The notes under the pieces are model-generated. The model worked only from the letters and a program-made list of their open reading frames with translations, made no database searches and was not told where the DNA came from. This document shows, piece after piece, positions 52,777 through 62,197 of a stretch of 64,000 bases of DNA. The stretch covers positions 62,001 through 126,000 of the forward strand of contig JAKLKQ010000013.1 in the NCBI GenBank assembly GCA_023150555.1. Reading direction: 5' to 3'. The stretch comes from Planctomycetota bacterium (lineage in GTDB: Bacteria > Planctomycetota > SZUA-567 > H5-PLA8). The first letter of the stretch is position 1. Each line of letters begins with the position of its first letter. A program made the translations under genes and the position numbers.

Positions 52777-54660
52777 ATGGCTTCCCGCCGCATGCCCGCC
52801 GCCCAAAATACCCAGCTCGACTGTTCCGCCGCCGACGAGATGCTGCGCCCATACCTGGAAGAGAAACTCAGCATGGCCGACGCGCGCGCGCTGGAAGCGC
52901 ACCTGGCCGGCTGCGGCACCTGCCAGCAGCTGCTCGAAAGCCGCCGCCAGCTCGTCGGCTTCATGGGCACCTCGATGGCCTCGCGCGGCCTGAGCGAAGA
53001 CTTCACCGAAGCGGCCACCATGCGCCTGGCGCGCCACAAGCAGAACCCCAGCGGCGCGGCCGGCCCCAACGACAAGACCGGCGGCGTCGAGACCATGGGA
53101 CGCCAGGCCGGGGACGACGAGGAACTCCTCGAAGAGGAAGAGGTCGTCGCCGCGCCTGCCGGCGGCCTGCTGGATTCGCTCCAGGCGAGCATGGGCGCGG
53201 CGCCCTGGTGGATCATCTCGGGCGCCTTCCACGCCCTGCTGATCCTGCTTGTCTTCCTGGTCGGCATGGTAGTGATGCAGGCCAAGCAGCAGGACACCGT
53301 CATCGTCACCAACCTCGAGAAGCAGCCCGAGCAGAAGGAAGAAGAGAAGGAGAAGGTCCGCGAGATCTTCAACAAGCCCGTGCCCGTCGAACAGCAGTCC
53401 GAGATCGTCACCGACGAGAAGCCCGTCGTCACCCACGAGGTCGTCGAGTTCGCCGACCACGACGAGACCGACGACAACGCCGAGTCCACCAGCGAAGCCA
53501 AGGGCGAGGACGGCATCAGCGACGCCTTCCTGGGCGGCACCGGCACCGTCTCCAGCCTGGGCCTGGGCGGCGGCGGCCGCGCCGGCGCCTTCGGGCGGCC
53601 CGGCCCCGGGGGCAAGCAGCGCCTGGTGCGCGCGCGCCAGATGGGCGGCGGCAAGGAGACCGAGTCGGCCGTGGACAAGGCCCTCGAATGGCTCGCCAAG
53701 CACCAGGAAGCCGACGGCCACTGGGACAGCACCAAGTACGGCGGCAAAAACACCGACTTGGCGTGCAGCGGCTGGGCGCTGCTGGCCTTCCTGGGCGCGG
53801 GCCACACCGAGAAGGTCGGCAAGTACAAGGAGAACGTCCAGCGCGCCGTCACCTGGCTCATCGCGCAGCAGGACAACACCGGCCTGTTGAAGAACCCCGG
53901 CGGGGACCAGTCGGGCGTCTACCGCGGCTACAGCCACGCCATCGCCGCGATGGGACTGGCCGAGGCCAGCGCCATGGCGCGCATCGGCCGCACCAAGGAA
54001 GCCGCGCAGAAGGCCATCGAATACGCCGTCGATATCCACCTGGCCGGCGAAGGTTCCGAGAAGCGCGGCTACCGCTACGTGCCAAAGCAGGACCCGGCGG
54101 ACATCTCCAACCACGGCTGGTACGTGATGCTGGTCAAGTCGGCCAAGGTCGCCGGCCTGCAGATCCCGCAGGGCGGCATCGAAGGCGCCATCTGGTTCCT
54201 GGACCAGGTCGAGGACAAGAACTTTGCCAAGGACGCCAACGACCCCTACGACAACGGCCGCCACCGCTACGGCTACAGCAACCCGCAGTCGGTCAGCTAC
54301 CGCCGCACCGCCATCGGCATCCTGAACCGCCAGTTCATGGGCTGGAAGGCCGAGGAGCTGCAGGGCGGCGTCAACTGGTTCATCAAGTCCGGCGGCGTGC
54401 CCAACAAGGGCCGCATCGACCTCTACTACTGGTACTATGGCACGCTCTGCACTTTCCAGCAGGGCGGCGACGTGTGGAAGACCTGGAACGACGGCCTGAA
54501 GGGCACGCTCCTGCCGATGCAGAGGGTCGGCGGCGACGAGGACGGCAGCTGGGACCCCACGGGCGATTACGCCGGCTATTGGGGCCGCGTCGGCCAGACG
54601 GCCATCAGCGCGCTGTGCCTGGAAGTCTACTACCGCTACCTGCCGATGTACCGCGAGTAA
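52777..54660 (+). CDS. zf-HC2 anti-sigma-like membrane protein with cyclase-type repeats
   Basis: A 627-residue protein. The N-terminal 55 residues carry a zf-HC2 zinc-binding anti-sigma motif (C16, then HLAGCGTC). One transmembrane helix follows at about residues 147-170 (ISGAFHALLILLVFLVGMVV), then an acidic TonB-like linker, a Gly-rich stretch, and from about 290 to the end squalene-cyclase/prenyltransferase-type alpha-barrel repeats (ALEWLAKHQEADGHWD, AVTWLIAQQDNTGLL, WGRVGQTAISALCLEVYYRY). The DxDD catalytic motif of squalene-hopene cyclases is not seen, so the barrel is more likely a binding domain outside the cytoplasm. It probably senses an external signal and holds the sigma factor. 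A strong terminator follows. Confidence 0.85.
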   Translation: MASRRMPAAQNTQLDCSAADEMLRPYLEEKLSMADARALEAHLAGCGTCQQLLESRRQLVGFMGTSMASRGLSEDFTEAATMRLARHKQNPSGAAGPNDKTGGVETMGRQAGDDEELLEEEEVVAAPAGGLLDSLQASMGAAPWWIISGAFHALLILLVFLVGMVVMQAKQQDTVIVTNLEKQPEQKEEEKEKVREIFNKPVPVEQQSEIVTDEKPVVTHEVVEFADHDETDDNAESTSEAKGEDGISDAFLGGTGTVSSLGLGGGGRAGAFGRPGPGGKQRLVRARQMGGGKETESAVDKALEWLAKHQEADGHWDSTKYGGKNTDLACSGWALLAFLGAGHTEKVGKYKENVQRAVTWLIAQQDNTGLLKNPGGDQSGVYRGYSHAIAAMGLAEASAMARIGRTKEAAQKAIEYAVDIHLAGEGSEKRGYRYVPKQDPADISNHGWYVMLVKSAKVAGLQIPQGGIEGAIWFLDQVEDKNFAKDANDPYDNGRHRYGYSNPQSVSYRRTAIGILNRQFMGWKAEELQGGVNWFIKSGGVPNKGRIDLYYWYYGTLCTFQQGGDVWKTWNDGLKGTLLPMQRVGGDEDGSWDPTGDYAGYWGRVGQTAISALCLEVYYRYLPMYRE

Positions 54661-54759
54661 GCCGATTGCGGAATGCGGATTTCGGAGTGCGAATTTAATC
54701 ACGAAGGCCACGAAGCAAAAGAAGAAGGAAAAGACGGGAAGCTAAGATAGCACCAATCG

Positions 54760-54793
54760 CGCGGCGGCCCTCACCCGGCCGCCGCGTTTTTTT
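54760..54793 (+). terminator. Intrinsic terminator after the cyclase-repeat gene
   Basis: Ten-pair stem CGCGGCGGCC / GGCCGCCGCG with a 7-base loop followed by seven T. Confidence 0.92.
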
Positions 54794-54805
54794 GTAATTC
54801 GGCGC

Positions 54806-55558
54806 CTACCGACCCGAATGCGCTTTCGCCTTCCTCAGATAGTGTTTCGCCCAATTGCCCATGTCCGGATCCTTTCTCAGCCGCCGCAGTACGCGCAGCG
54901 AAGCAACCTTATTCCTCTTCTTGTAGAGCCATTCAAAGAAAGGCCGCCGGCATCTGCCATGGCTTGAATCCGCGGCCAATCGGGCCAATTCCTCGAAAAG
55001 CGCTTCCGATGCCGCATACGCAATCGCTTGGGCAAGAGCTTCCTTTGCATTCCGCTCCAATTGAGAACGGCAAGGGCACTTCTCGTATATGGAGATCAGG
55101 TCGGACGCCAAGTCATCGTTCCGTCTTGAAAAGGTAAGGGATCGGGCAAGCCCGTTTCGATTTCTAGGACACTTTGCACGCTTTAGGGCAGACAAAAGGA
55201 CCGGAATGCCGCCCTCGGGCACGTCCTTTCCGTTCACGAAATCCCAAATGCTTCTGGTGCGAATGCCGACTTTCTTCAGGGCCTCCCGAATATTGTTCTC
55301 TTCTACCAGGGAGCGCCGAACTTCCTGCGGCGAATCCGAAGGATGCGGCATTGCCAATACGGCATTGAAGCCCCACCTTTCCACATCCTTGTCCCTCGGA
55401 TACTTGAACATCAAATCCTCGCGGAAATCCCAAAAGCACATCTCGATGATCTTCCAGTCTTTTCGCTTCGCCGAAATCTCGTCGAGGGACTCAATTGCTA
55501 CGCCAGCGTCTTTCAGCCGGCGGAATAACTGTCGATCCAGGTCTTTTCTTGGTTTCAC
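54806..55558 (-). CDS. Hypothetical protein, AT-richer than neighbours
   Basis: About 250 residues, no signal peptide or membrane segment. It looks alpha-helical and basic, with a C-terminal half of short helical repeats (EALAQAIAYAASEALFEELARL, SLRVLRRLRKDPDMGNWAKHYL) that could be HEAT-like. I do not recognise the family. GTG at 55558 with AAGGA upstream is preferred over TTG at 55600. Its base composition is lower in GC than the genes around it, and it lies between a terminator and dispersed repeats, which suggests later acquisition. Confidence 0.6.
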   Translation of the reverse strand: MKPRKDLDRQLFRRLKDAGVAIESLDEISAKRKDWKIIEMCFWDFREDLMFKYPRDKDVERWGFNAVLAMPHPSDSPQEVRRSLVEENNIREALKKVGIRTRSIWDFVNGKDVPEGGIPVLLSALKRAKCPRNRNGLARSLTFSRRNDDLASDLISIYEKCPCRSQLERNAKEALAQAIAYAASEALFEELARLAADSSHGRCRRPFFEWLYKKRNKVASLRVLRRLRKDPDMGNWAKHYLRKAKAHSGR

Positions 55559-55865
55559 GGATGCGCTTTCCTTGCGGAAAATGGAAATCGGATGGGCCAA
55601 TTTGATTACATGGGGTAGGCCACTTCAAGTCGAAGCAACCCGCGCTACACGCTGCCGCGTCTTGCGATGGCGGCTTGCCTTTCGGGAGACGGAAAACGCG
55701 CGCGGTTCTTCGCCACACATGCGCGGGTTGGCAACCCGCGCTACGCGCTGCCGCGTTTCGCGTTGATTAATCGTTGACCGCCGTTGGCTGAATGCTGACC
55801 GCCGATGGCTTCCTGCCGTTTTCCGTTTGCTGTTTTTCGTTCACTCACCCCTCACCGCTCGCCCC
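55559..55865. repeat. Gene-free spacer with dispersed repeats
   Basis: No gene. It holds a half copy (55636-55666) and a full copy (55721-55762) of the GCGCGGGTTgGCAACCCGCGC plus ACGCGCTGCCGCGT unit also found near 49449-49490, then low-complexity words (GACCGCCGTTGGCTGAATGCTGACCGCC; CCCCTCACC repeated). Confidence 0.75.
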
Positions 55866-56858
55866 TCACCCCTGCTGTTCCGCCGGGTGGTAGCGCCCCG
55901 ACGGGCGGTAGGCCCGCACGAAGCGCGTCGAGGGCGCTTCGGGCTGCCGCGGCGGGACCTCGCCTGATGCGAAGGCCGTCGGCGTCAGGCCCGTCTCCTG
56001 CCGGAAGACGCGGCTGAAGTACTGCGGGTCGTTGAAGCCCAGGCGCCCGGCGACTTCCTTCACCGACAACCGTTCGGTGCCCGCCGGCGCCAGCAGGCGC
56101 TGCGCCTCGCGGATGCGGCACGCGCGCACGAAGGCCATCGGCGAACAGCCCAGGGCCTCGCGGAACAGCTGCACGAAGCGCCGTTCGCTGTAGCGCCCCA
56201 CCCGCACCAGGTCGATCAGGGACAGTTCGCGGTCGAGGTTGTTCAGCACGAATTCCACGGCCTGCGCGACGCCTTCGGGCATGCGCTTGCGGTCGGCCTG
56301 CGTCGCCCGCGCGGCCGCCTGCAGCGGCGCCGAGCCCTCGACTTCCAGCAGGTGCCGCGCCAGGGCCCGCGCGAAGGTCACGCCCAGCAGCGCCAGCTGC
56401 GCGCGCGCCGCCAGCATGGCCTCGGGCCCGCGCCGACCCAGTTCGTCCTGCATGCGCCGGAAGTACCCCGCGATCTCGCCGCAGAAGGCGCCGGGCGCGC
56501 GCGGCGCCGGCGGGCGATGCAGCTGCCGCAGCAGTTCGTCGTGCCCCATCGACCACGGCCAGGCCAGCGCCGGCTTGCCGTTGGCCTCGCCTGCTTCCGC
56601 ACCGGCCTTGAAGAAGGCGTAGTAGTAGCCGAAGGGCTCGCCTTCGTTCAGGTGCGCGGAACTGGCCACGCCCTGCGGCAGCGCCACCAGGTCGCCGCGC
56701 TGCACCGGAAAGCGCCACGGCCCGACGGACCACTCGCCCGTGCCGCCGGCGATGTACAGGAGCCCAGCCTCGTTGTGCCAATCGTAGTGCGGACGGCGAC
56801 GGTCGCGGTCGCACTGGAAGTACCCGGCGGCCAGGGGCTCGGCCTTTTCGAAGATCAT
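55866..56858 (-). CDS. AraC-family transcriptional regulator
   Basis: A 330-residue protein with an N-terminal cupin sensor (YDWHNEAGLLYIAGGTGEW, VQRGDLVALPQGVAS) and C-terminal AraC DNA-binding domain (LSLIDLVRVGRYSERRFVQLFREALG, LSVKEVAGRLGFNDPQYFSRVFRQETG). GGGAGG lies five bases before the ATG at 56858; a longer frame lacks support. It is divergent from the exported-protein gene at 57248 across a 389-base spacer. Confidence 0.88.
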   Translation of the reverse strand: MIFEKAEPLAAGYFQCDRDRRRPHYDWHNEAGLLYIAGGTGEWSVGPWRFPVQRGDLVALPQGVASSAHLNEGEPFGYYYAFFKAGAEAGEANGKPALAWPWSMGHDELLRQLHRPPAPRAPGAFCGEIAGYFRRMQDELGRRGPEAMLAARAQLALLGVTFARALARHLLEVEGSAPLQAAARATQADRKRMPEGVAQAVEFVLNNLDRELSLIDLVRVGRYSERRFVQLFREALGCSPMAFVRACRIREAQRLLAPAGTERLSVKEVAGRLGFNDPQYFSRVFRQETGLTPTAFASGEVPPRQPEAPSTRFVRAYRPSGRYHPAEQQG

Positions 56859-57087
56859 GCGCGCCTCCCGATGATGACGATCCGGCACTTCATGCGGACC
56901 TTGGAGCCACTGGGCTAGGTGCATGGGAGATCCCGCGTCTGACCCTTAGATCGGGGTTAAAGCGAGTCCCTCTGAATTTAGACGCAACAGGACGGCCGTC
57001 TGGGACGTCGCTTTTTCCCTGCCACTCTTCGAGTCCCTGCCATCGCGGCCGGTCTGGTAAGTGGCGCTTCCCGGGCCGGTGCGATCC
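56859..57087 (+). other. Spacer ending in a terminator without an upstream gene
   Basis: No coding gene lies on the + strand here, yet a strong + strand terminator closes the region (57088-57130). It contains paired CCCTGCCA repeats around 57020-57045 and GC-rich inverted stretches (GGCCGGTC / GGGCCGG). A small non-coding RNA is possible; I see no known class. Confidence 0.35.
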
Positions 57088-57130
57088 GAGGTGCGGCGAG
57101 CCCCGTAGGTTCGCCGCATCTCTTTTTTTT
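57088..57130 (+). terminator. Strong intrinsic terminator without an assigned gene
   Basis: Twelve-pair stem GAGGTGCGGCGA / TCGCCGCATCTC with one wobble pair, an 11-base loop and eight T. It reads on the + strand, upstream of the promoter at 57147. Confidence 0.85.
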
Positions 57131-57146
57131 GCTCCCACCCGGCCTG

Positions 57147-57174
57147 TGGACAGGGCCTCCGATCGGCCTATACT
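57147..57174 (+). promoter_or_regulatory. Candidate promoter
   Basis: TGGACA (57147-57152), 16-base spacer, TATACT (57169-57174), about 70 bases before the ATG at 57248. Confidence 0.5.
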
Positions 57175-57247
57175 CGGCACGCTTTGGTTTATGCCCCGGC
57201 CTGCGGCCGGCGAATCGAACCCGGACTCGAGCAACAAGGAGAAGGCC

Positions 57248-57769
<522 letters not shown>

Positions 57770-57825
57770 CGCTGCGGCGCGTTCCCATGCTAGCAGCCCG
57801 TTGAAAAAGGGCTGCTTGGCACCGA

Positions 57826-57860
57826 ACCGGCGCGGGCGTCCCCCGCGCCGGTCTTCTTTC
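57826..57860 (+). terminator. Intrinsic terminator
   Basis: Eleven-pair stem ACCGGCGCGGG / CCCGCGCCGGT, 5-base loop, then CTTCTTTC. A weaker hairpin AGCAGCCC / GGGCTGCT precedes it at 57792-57816. Confidence 0.75.
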
Positions 57861-57871
57861 AAGGAGTCCTC

Positions 57872-58759
57872 ATGCGTCCAACCGCCGCGCGCACGGCGCT
57901 GCTGCTTGCGGCACTCGCTGCGAGCCTGCCCGGCTGCGGCAAGACCTCGAAACCCTCCGAAAGCGCCTCGGCCGCGGCGCCGGCAGACGCTCCGAAGGAG
58001 GCGGCCTCGCTCGATACGCTGCTGGCGCACGGGCAGGAGGCCGAGGCCCGGGGCGACGCCGAGGCCGCGTTCGCCGCCTACGTTAAGGCCGCCCAGGCGT
58101 TCGCGGATTCGGCCGACGCGTGGGCGCTGCTCGGCGAGGCCCAACGCTTCTACAAGCACAACGCGGACGCCGCGCGCGCGGCCTTCGAGAAGGCCCTCGC
58201 CGCCGCGGACCGCTCGGCGTGGGGCCGCGCCTTCGCGCTGCGCGGGCTGGGCGAGCTCGAATTCCACGCCGGGAAGCTGGACGAGGCCCGCGCGCGCTTC
58301 GAGGCCAGCCTGAAAGAAAAGCCGCTGGTCGACGCGCACCGGTCGCTCTGTGCGCTGCTGGGCCGCCGGGGCGACTTCGCGGGCGCGGCCGAGCAGGCGC
58401 GCCTGGCCGCGGAAATGGAAGGCGACGAGCCGATCGCGCTGCTGCTCTACGCGACGCAGCTCGAACGCGCCGGCGAGGCGGCCAAGGCTTCGGAGATCGC
58501 CACGAAGGCGCTGGCCCTGGCCGGCGCCGCGCCGGCGGACCCGCAGCGCCGCGTGCATTGCTGCGTCTACTACAACGCGGCGTGCTGGCACGCCGTCGGC
58601 GGGCGGCGCGCCGAGGCGTTGAAAATGCTCGAGGCCTTCTTCGCCACGCCCAACCACCGCCACCTGGGGCGGGAGGAGCTGCTTTCCGACCCCGACTTGG
58701 CCTCCCTGAAGGACGATCCCGGCTTCCGCGCCCTGCTGGACGGGCTCCTGGCGGAGTAG
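57872..58759 (+). CDS. TPR-repeat lipoprotein
   Basis: A 295-residue protein with a lipoprotein signal (lipobox LPGC, Cys 22), a low-complexity Ser/Ala/Pro linker and about five TPR-like helix pairs (residues 45-290: AEAAFAAYVKAAQAFADSADAW, AALAAADRSAWGRAFALRGLGELEFHAGKLDEA in parts). It should sit on the outer face of a membrane as a protein-interaction scaffold. AAGGAG lies six bases before the ATG. The last part (PNHRHLGREELLSDPDLASLKDD) resembles the end of other TPR proteins that score 'not yet processed' segments, but no specific function is clear. Confidence 0.78.
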   Translation: MRPTAARTALLLAALAASLPGCGKTSKPSESASAAAPADAPKEAASLDTLLAHGQEAEARGDAEAAFAAYVKAAQAFADSADAWALLGEAQRFYKHNADAARAAFEKALAAADRSAWGRAFALRGLGELEFHAGKLDEARARFEASLKEKPLVDAHRSLCALLGRRGDFAGAAEQARLAAEMEGDEPIALLLYATQLERAGEAAKASEIATKALALAGAAPADPQRRVHCCVYYNAACWHAVGGRRAEALKMLEAFFATPNHRHLGREELLSDPDLASLKDDPGFRALLDGLLAE

Positions 58760-58886
58760 CGGAATTGGCGTGAATGGCGCCGCGCGGCCGGCGTCTAAGT
58801 GGATGCGCTTTCCTGCTTGCGTTGCGGGGCGCCTTGCCCCGAAAATTGCGGGGCCCGAACCGCGAAACCCGCACGAGGACCGCACG

Positions 58887-60692
58887 ATGCCCGCCCGCCG
58901 CCTGGCCGCCGCCCTGATCTTCGCCGCCGCTGTTCTGGCCGCGCGCGTGCACGCGCAGGCGCCGGAAGAGAACCCGCCGCGGACCGACGGCGAACAGGCC
59001 GAGGCCCTGAAGCCCATGCCCGACTGGGCGCTGGTGCGCCTGGCCTTCAGCGGCCTGGGCACCAGCTTCGACCAGCTCAGCGCCTTCGGGGACAAGATCA
59101 TGACCAACAGCGGCGCGCTGGCCCGCGGCGCCGCGACGAACTGGCTCTTCTCGATCCCCATCGACGAGGGCCTCGATCCCAAGCGCCCCGCCGCGATCTT
59201 CTGGCTCGACGCCGAGAGCGCCGACGGCTCGCCGCCGCTGGCCTACGCGCTGCCGCTGGCCGACGCCGCGAAGTTCAAGGCCGTGCTGGCCGCCGCGTAC
59301 AACGCCGAGGAGACCAGCGGCGTGCAGAAGATCGTCATCCCGCAGGGCTTCGACAAGCCGGAGAAGGTGCTCTTCGCGCGCGCCGAAGGTTCGTTCGCGA
59401 TCGTCGCGCCCGACGAGGAAACGCTGGGCAAGCTCAAGGCGTGGACCGCGCTCGGCGGCAAGCTCGTGCCGGCCGACGCGCCCGCGGCCGTCGCGTCGCT
59501 GAATCTGCCCGCCCTGCGCAAGAAACTCGGCGGCGAAGCCACCGCGCTGGACGGCATCTTCGGCGCGCTGATGCCCGCCGCCGCGCGGCAGCTGCCGGCG
59601 GTGAAGGCGCAGCTGCGCGCCATGCTGGGCGACCTGGAACGCCTGGAGTTCCACGTCAGCGTCGCGCCCTCCGCCCTGAACATCGCCGCGCACGCGCACG
59701 CCAAGCCCGAGACGCAGCTCGCCAAGTGGTGGGCCAAGCCGCCCGCGAAGTTCGAATCCCCGCTGGTGAAGGCCCTGCCCGCCGACGCCTTCGCCTGCGC
59801 CGCGGCGCCGCTTTCCTATCTCGTCTGGCTCGAAGAACAGGCCGGCGCGGCGTACGAAGCCCGCGCGGAAGGCGCCGGACACGAGAAGGACTTGGCCCCC
59901 GCGCGCGACGCCTGGCGCGCGGCGCTGGCCGCGCTCTACGGGAAACTCCAAGGCGAGGCGCTCTACGCGCTGCGCAGCCCCGAAGACGGCAAGGTGGAAG
60001 GCGTGGGCGCGATCGGTTCGAGCGAACCGGCCGCCGCGCGCGCCGCCTTCGACGCGTACCTGAAGGCGCTGGCCTCCTACGCGGAAAAGGCCGCGCGCCT
60101 GGAAGCGAAGCTCGCTGCCGACGCTCCCGCGCCGTTCGCGCTCGAGGCCCTAGACGGCGGCGAGGCGGGCGAGAAGGCCGGCGGCTACCGCCTGGACTTC
60201 GCCGATGGCTTCGCGCCGCCGGAAGTCTCCGTCGACCGCATGCGGCGCTATGGCGCGTGGCCGCTGCAGATACGCTTTGCGGAAGTCGACGGCGGACTGG
60301 TGCTGGCCCCCGGCAAGCGCGGCGCGCAGGCGCTGGCTGCGGCCGCCGAACGAGTGAAGGCCCAGGCGGAAGCCAAGGACGCCGGAGCTCCAGGCCTTGG
60401 GGGCGAAGCCCACAGGTTCCCGGCCGGCACGCTGCTGGGCGTGCTGGTACGCCCCGCGGCCACCTACCGCGCGCTGCTGGCGCTGGCCGCCGGCCCCGAA
60501 CGCTACAACCTCGCCGCCCTGACGTACGGGCTCGACGGCGAGAAGGACCCGCCAATCCATGTGGCGCTGGGCGCCGGCGACGGCGGCGCTTCGCTGCGCG
60601 TGACCATCCCCGCCGCCAGCGGCACGGCGATCGTGACGCTGATCTTCAACACCATGTCGCAGGGCATCTCGCCGCGGGAGCTGCTTAAGTAG
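58887..60692 (+). CDS. Exported hypothetical protein
   Basis: A 601-residue protein with a signal peptide (RRLAAALIFAAAVLAARVHAQ). The mature part is Ala-rich, without transmembrane segments, and resembles large secreted proteins of unknown function common in Planctomycetota (DWALVRLAFSGLGTSFDQLS near the start, PAAIFWLDAESADGSPPLAYALPL). Two similar halves may exist, each with a strand-helix block, but I cannot confirm a repeat. GAGGA precedes the ATG at 58887; the frame extends upstream to 58770 without a ribosome site. Confidence 0.72.
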   Translation: MPARRLAAALIFAAAVLAARVHAQAPEENPPRTDGEQAEALKPMPDWALVRLAFSGLGTSFDQLSAFGDKIMTNSGALARGAATNWLFSIPIDEGLDPKRPAAIFWLDAESADGSPPLAYALPLADAAKFKAVLAAAYNAEETSGVQKIVIPQGFDKPEKVLFARAEGSFAIVAPDEETLGKLKAWTALGGKLVPADAPAAVASLNLPALRKKLGGEATALDGIFGALMPAAARQLPAVKAQLRAMLGDLERLEFHVSVAPSALNIAAHAHAKPETQLAKWWAKPPAKFESPLVKALPADAFACAAAPLSYLVWLEEQAGAAYEARAEGAGHEKDLAPARDAWRAALAALYGKLQGEALYALRSPEDGKVEGVGAIGSSEPAAARAAFDAYLKALASYAEKAARLEAKLAADAPAPFALEALDGGEAGEKAGGYRLDFADGFAPPEVSVDRMRRYGAWPLQIRFAEVDGGLVLAPGKRGAQALAAAAERVKAQAEAKDAGAPGLGGEAHRFPAGTLLGVLVRPAATYRALLALAAGPERYNLAALTYGLDGEKDPPIHVALGAGDGGASLRVTIPAASGTAIVTLIFNTMSQGISPRELLK

Positions 60693-60880
60693 CAGGGGTT
60701 AGGGAAGGATCGGCTTCGCCGCCTTCTGGTTACGACCCCCCTTCGCAATACCAGGCCGAATGAGACCGCCGCAGGCGCACCACATTCCCGCCCCTCGCCG
60801 CTCACCCCTTTCGTCTCCGCATGAAAAGACGTAACCTCTCCGCACAACGCGTCCGCACCCGCACCCCGGAGGCCCGCGCC

Positions 60881-62197
60881 ATGGCCAAGAAGCGCGCCCG
60901 CAAGGCCGACAAGATCCAGGACTACTCGCTGCACACCCGCCTGATCCACGGGCGCTTCCACGACGAACACTGGGACTACCGCCACCACGTGGTGCCGCCG
61001 CTGAGCAGTTCCACGGCGTACCGGCTGGAGGACGCCGCGCGCGGAGCGCAGGGCTTCGCCGAGTTCGCGAAGGACGAACAGCCCGGCAAGCGCCGCCGCG
61101 CGCCGATCTACATCTACGACCGCCTCGCCGAACCCACGCGCGACATGCTCGAGGAAGCGCTCGCGTTCGCCGAGGAAGGCGAGACGGCGGTGACGTTCTC
61201 GACGGGCATGGCCGCGATCAGCGCCGCGCTGGGGATTTCGCTGGCGACCGGCGAACACCTCGTCGCGCACAGCGTCCTCTACGGCAGCACCTACAGCCTG
61301 CTGACCGAGTGGTTCCCGCGCTACAAGATCGGCGTGACCTTTGCGGACTTGAAGCACCCCGAGCGCCTGGCCAAGGCGATCAAGCCCAACACGCGCGTGG
61401 TCTACTTCGAGACGCCCGCGAATCCGAACATGGAGCTGATCGACATCGCCGCCGTCGCGCGCGCCGTCGAACACGCCAACCGCGGGCGCAAGCCCGACAA
61501 GCGAGTGCGCGTGATCATCGACAACACATTCGCGACGCCGTTCTGCCAGCGCCCGCTGGCGCTGGGCGCGGACCTGGTGGTGCACAGCCTGACGAAGAAC
61601 ATCTGCGGCTTCGGCACGGACATGGGCGGCGCGGTGATCGGCGCGCGGCGCTTCCAGAGTCCGCTGCTGGCATACCGCAAGGACTTCGGCGGAGTGCTCT
61701 CGCCCAAGGCCGCGTGGCCGATCCTTGTCTACGGCATCTCGACGATGGCGCTGCGCATCCGGCAGCAGGAGGCTACCGCGCAGGAAGTGGCGCTGTACCT
61801 CGAGAAGCACCCGAAGGTGAAGGCCGTGCGCTACCCCGGGCTGCCCAGCTTCCCGCAGTACGCCCTGGCCAAGCGGCAGATGACGGACTACGACGGGAAC
61901 TTCGCGCCCGGCACGATGCTCTATTTCATCGTGCGCGGCGACCCCAAGGCCGCGCGGCGGCGCGCCGAGAAGGTGATCGACCACATCGCGCGCAACGCGT
62001 ACACGATCACGCTGGCGGTGTCGCTGGGGCAGATCCGCACGCTGATCGAGCACCCCAGCAGCATGACGCACAGCAGCGTGCCGCTGGAAGATCAGGTCAA
62101 GGAAGGCATCGACCCCGGCGGCGTGCGCCTCAGCATCGGACTCGAGTCGCCGCGCGGCATCATCGGCGATCTCTCGAAAGCGCTGGGCGGAATCTAG
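60881..62197 (+). CDS. Trans-sulfuration PLP enzyme (Cys/Met metabolism family)
   Basis: A 438-residue fold-type I PLP enzyme of the cystathionine gamma-synthase/methionine gamma-lyase group. The PLP lysine is K239 in VVHSLTKNICG, the cofactor aspartate D214 in IIDNTFATP, and FSTGMAAISAAL binds the phosphate near residue 106. IYIYDRLAEPTRDMLEE carries the YxR motif (usually YSRxxNPT), here with AEPT instead of NPT. Substrate could be methionine, cystathionine or homocysteine. The start is ATG 60881 with GGAGG; an upstream ATG at 60821 has no ribosome site. Confidence 0.9.
   Translation: MAKKRARKADKIQDYSLHTRLIHGRFHDEHWDYRHHVVPPLSSSTAYRLEDAARGAQGFAEFAKDEQPGKRRRAPIYIYDRLAEPTRDMLEEALAFAEEGETAVTFSTGMAAISAALGISLATGEHLVAHSVLYGSTYSLLTEWFPRYKIGVTFADLKHPERLAKAIKPNTRVVYFETPANPNMELIDIAAVARAVEHANRGRKPDKRVRVIIDNTFATPFCQRPLALGADLVVHSLTKNICGFGTDMGGAVIGARRFQSPLLAYRKDFGGVLSPKAAWPILVYGISTMALRIRQQEATAQEVALYLEKHPKVKAVRYPGLPSFPQYALAKRQMTDYDGNFAPGTMLYFIVRGDPKAARRRAEKVIDHIARNAYTITLAVSLGQIRTLIEHPSSMTHSSVPLEDQVKEGIDPGGVRLSIGLESPRGIIGDLSKALGGI

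Noticed and set aside
49614..53879. A 1421-residue minus-strand frame
   Set aside because: Only the part from ATG 51935 on has a signal peptide and domains. The rest is the mirror image of the sigma and cyclase-repeat genes on the other strand.
55089..55766. A 225-residue plus-strand gene opposite the unknown protein
   Set aside because: Its composition and lack of ribosome site fit an antisense shadow; the minus-strand frame looks more protein-like.
57010..57060. T-loop-like CTTCGAGTCC suggesting a tRNA or tmRNA
   Set aside because: No acceptor or anticodon arms can be built. The motif lies between two CCCTGCCA direct repeats.
56925..57130. SRP RNA or cyclic-di-GMP riboswitch ahead of the orphan terminator
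   Set aside because: The conserved cores of those RNAs (such as the GGAAGG loop of SRP RNA) are not found on either strand.
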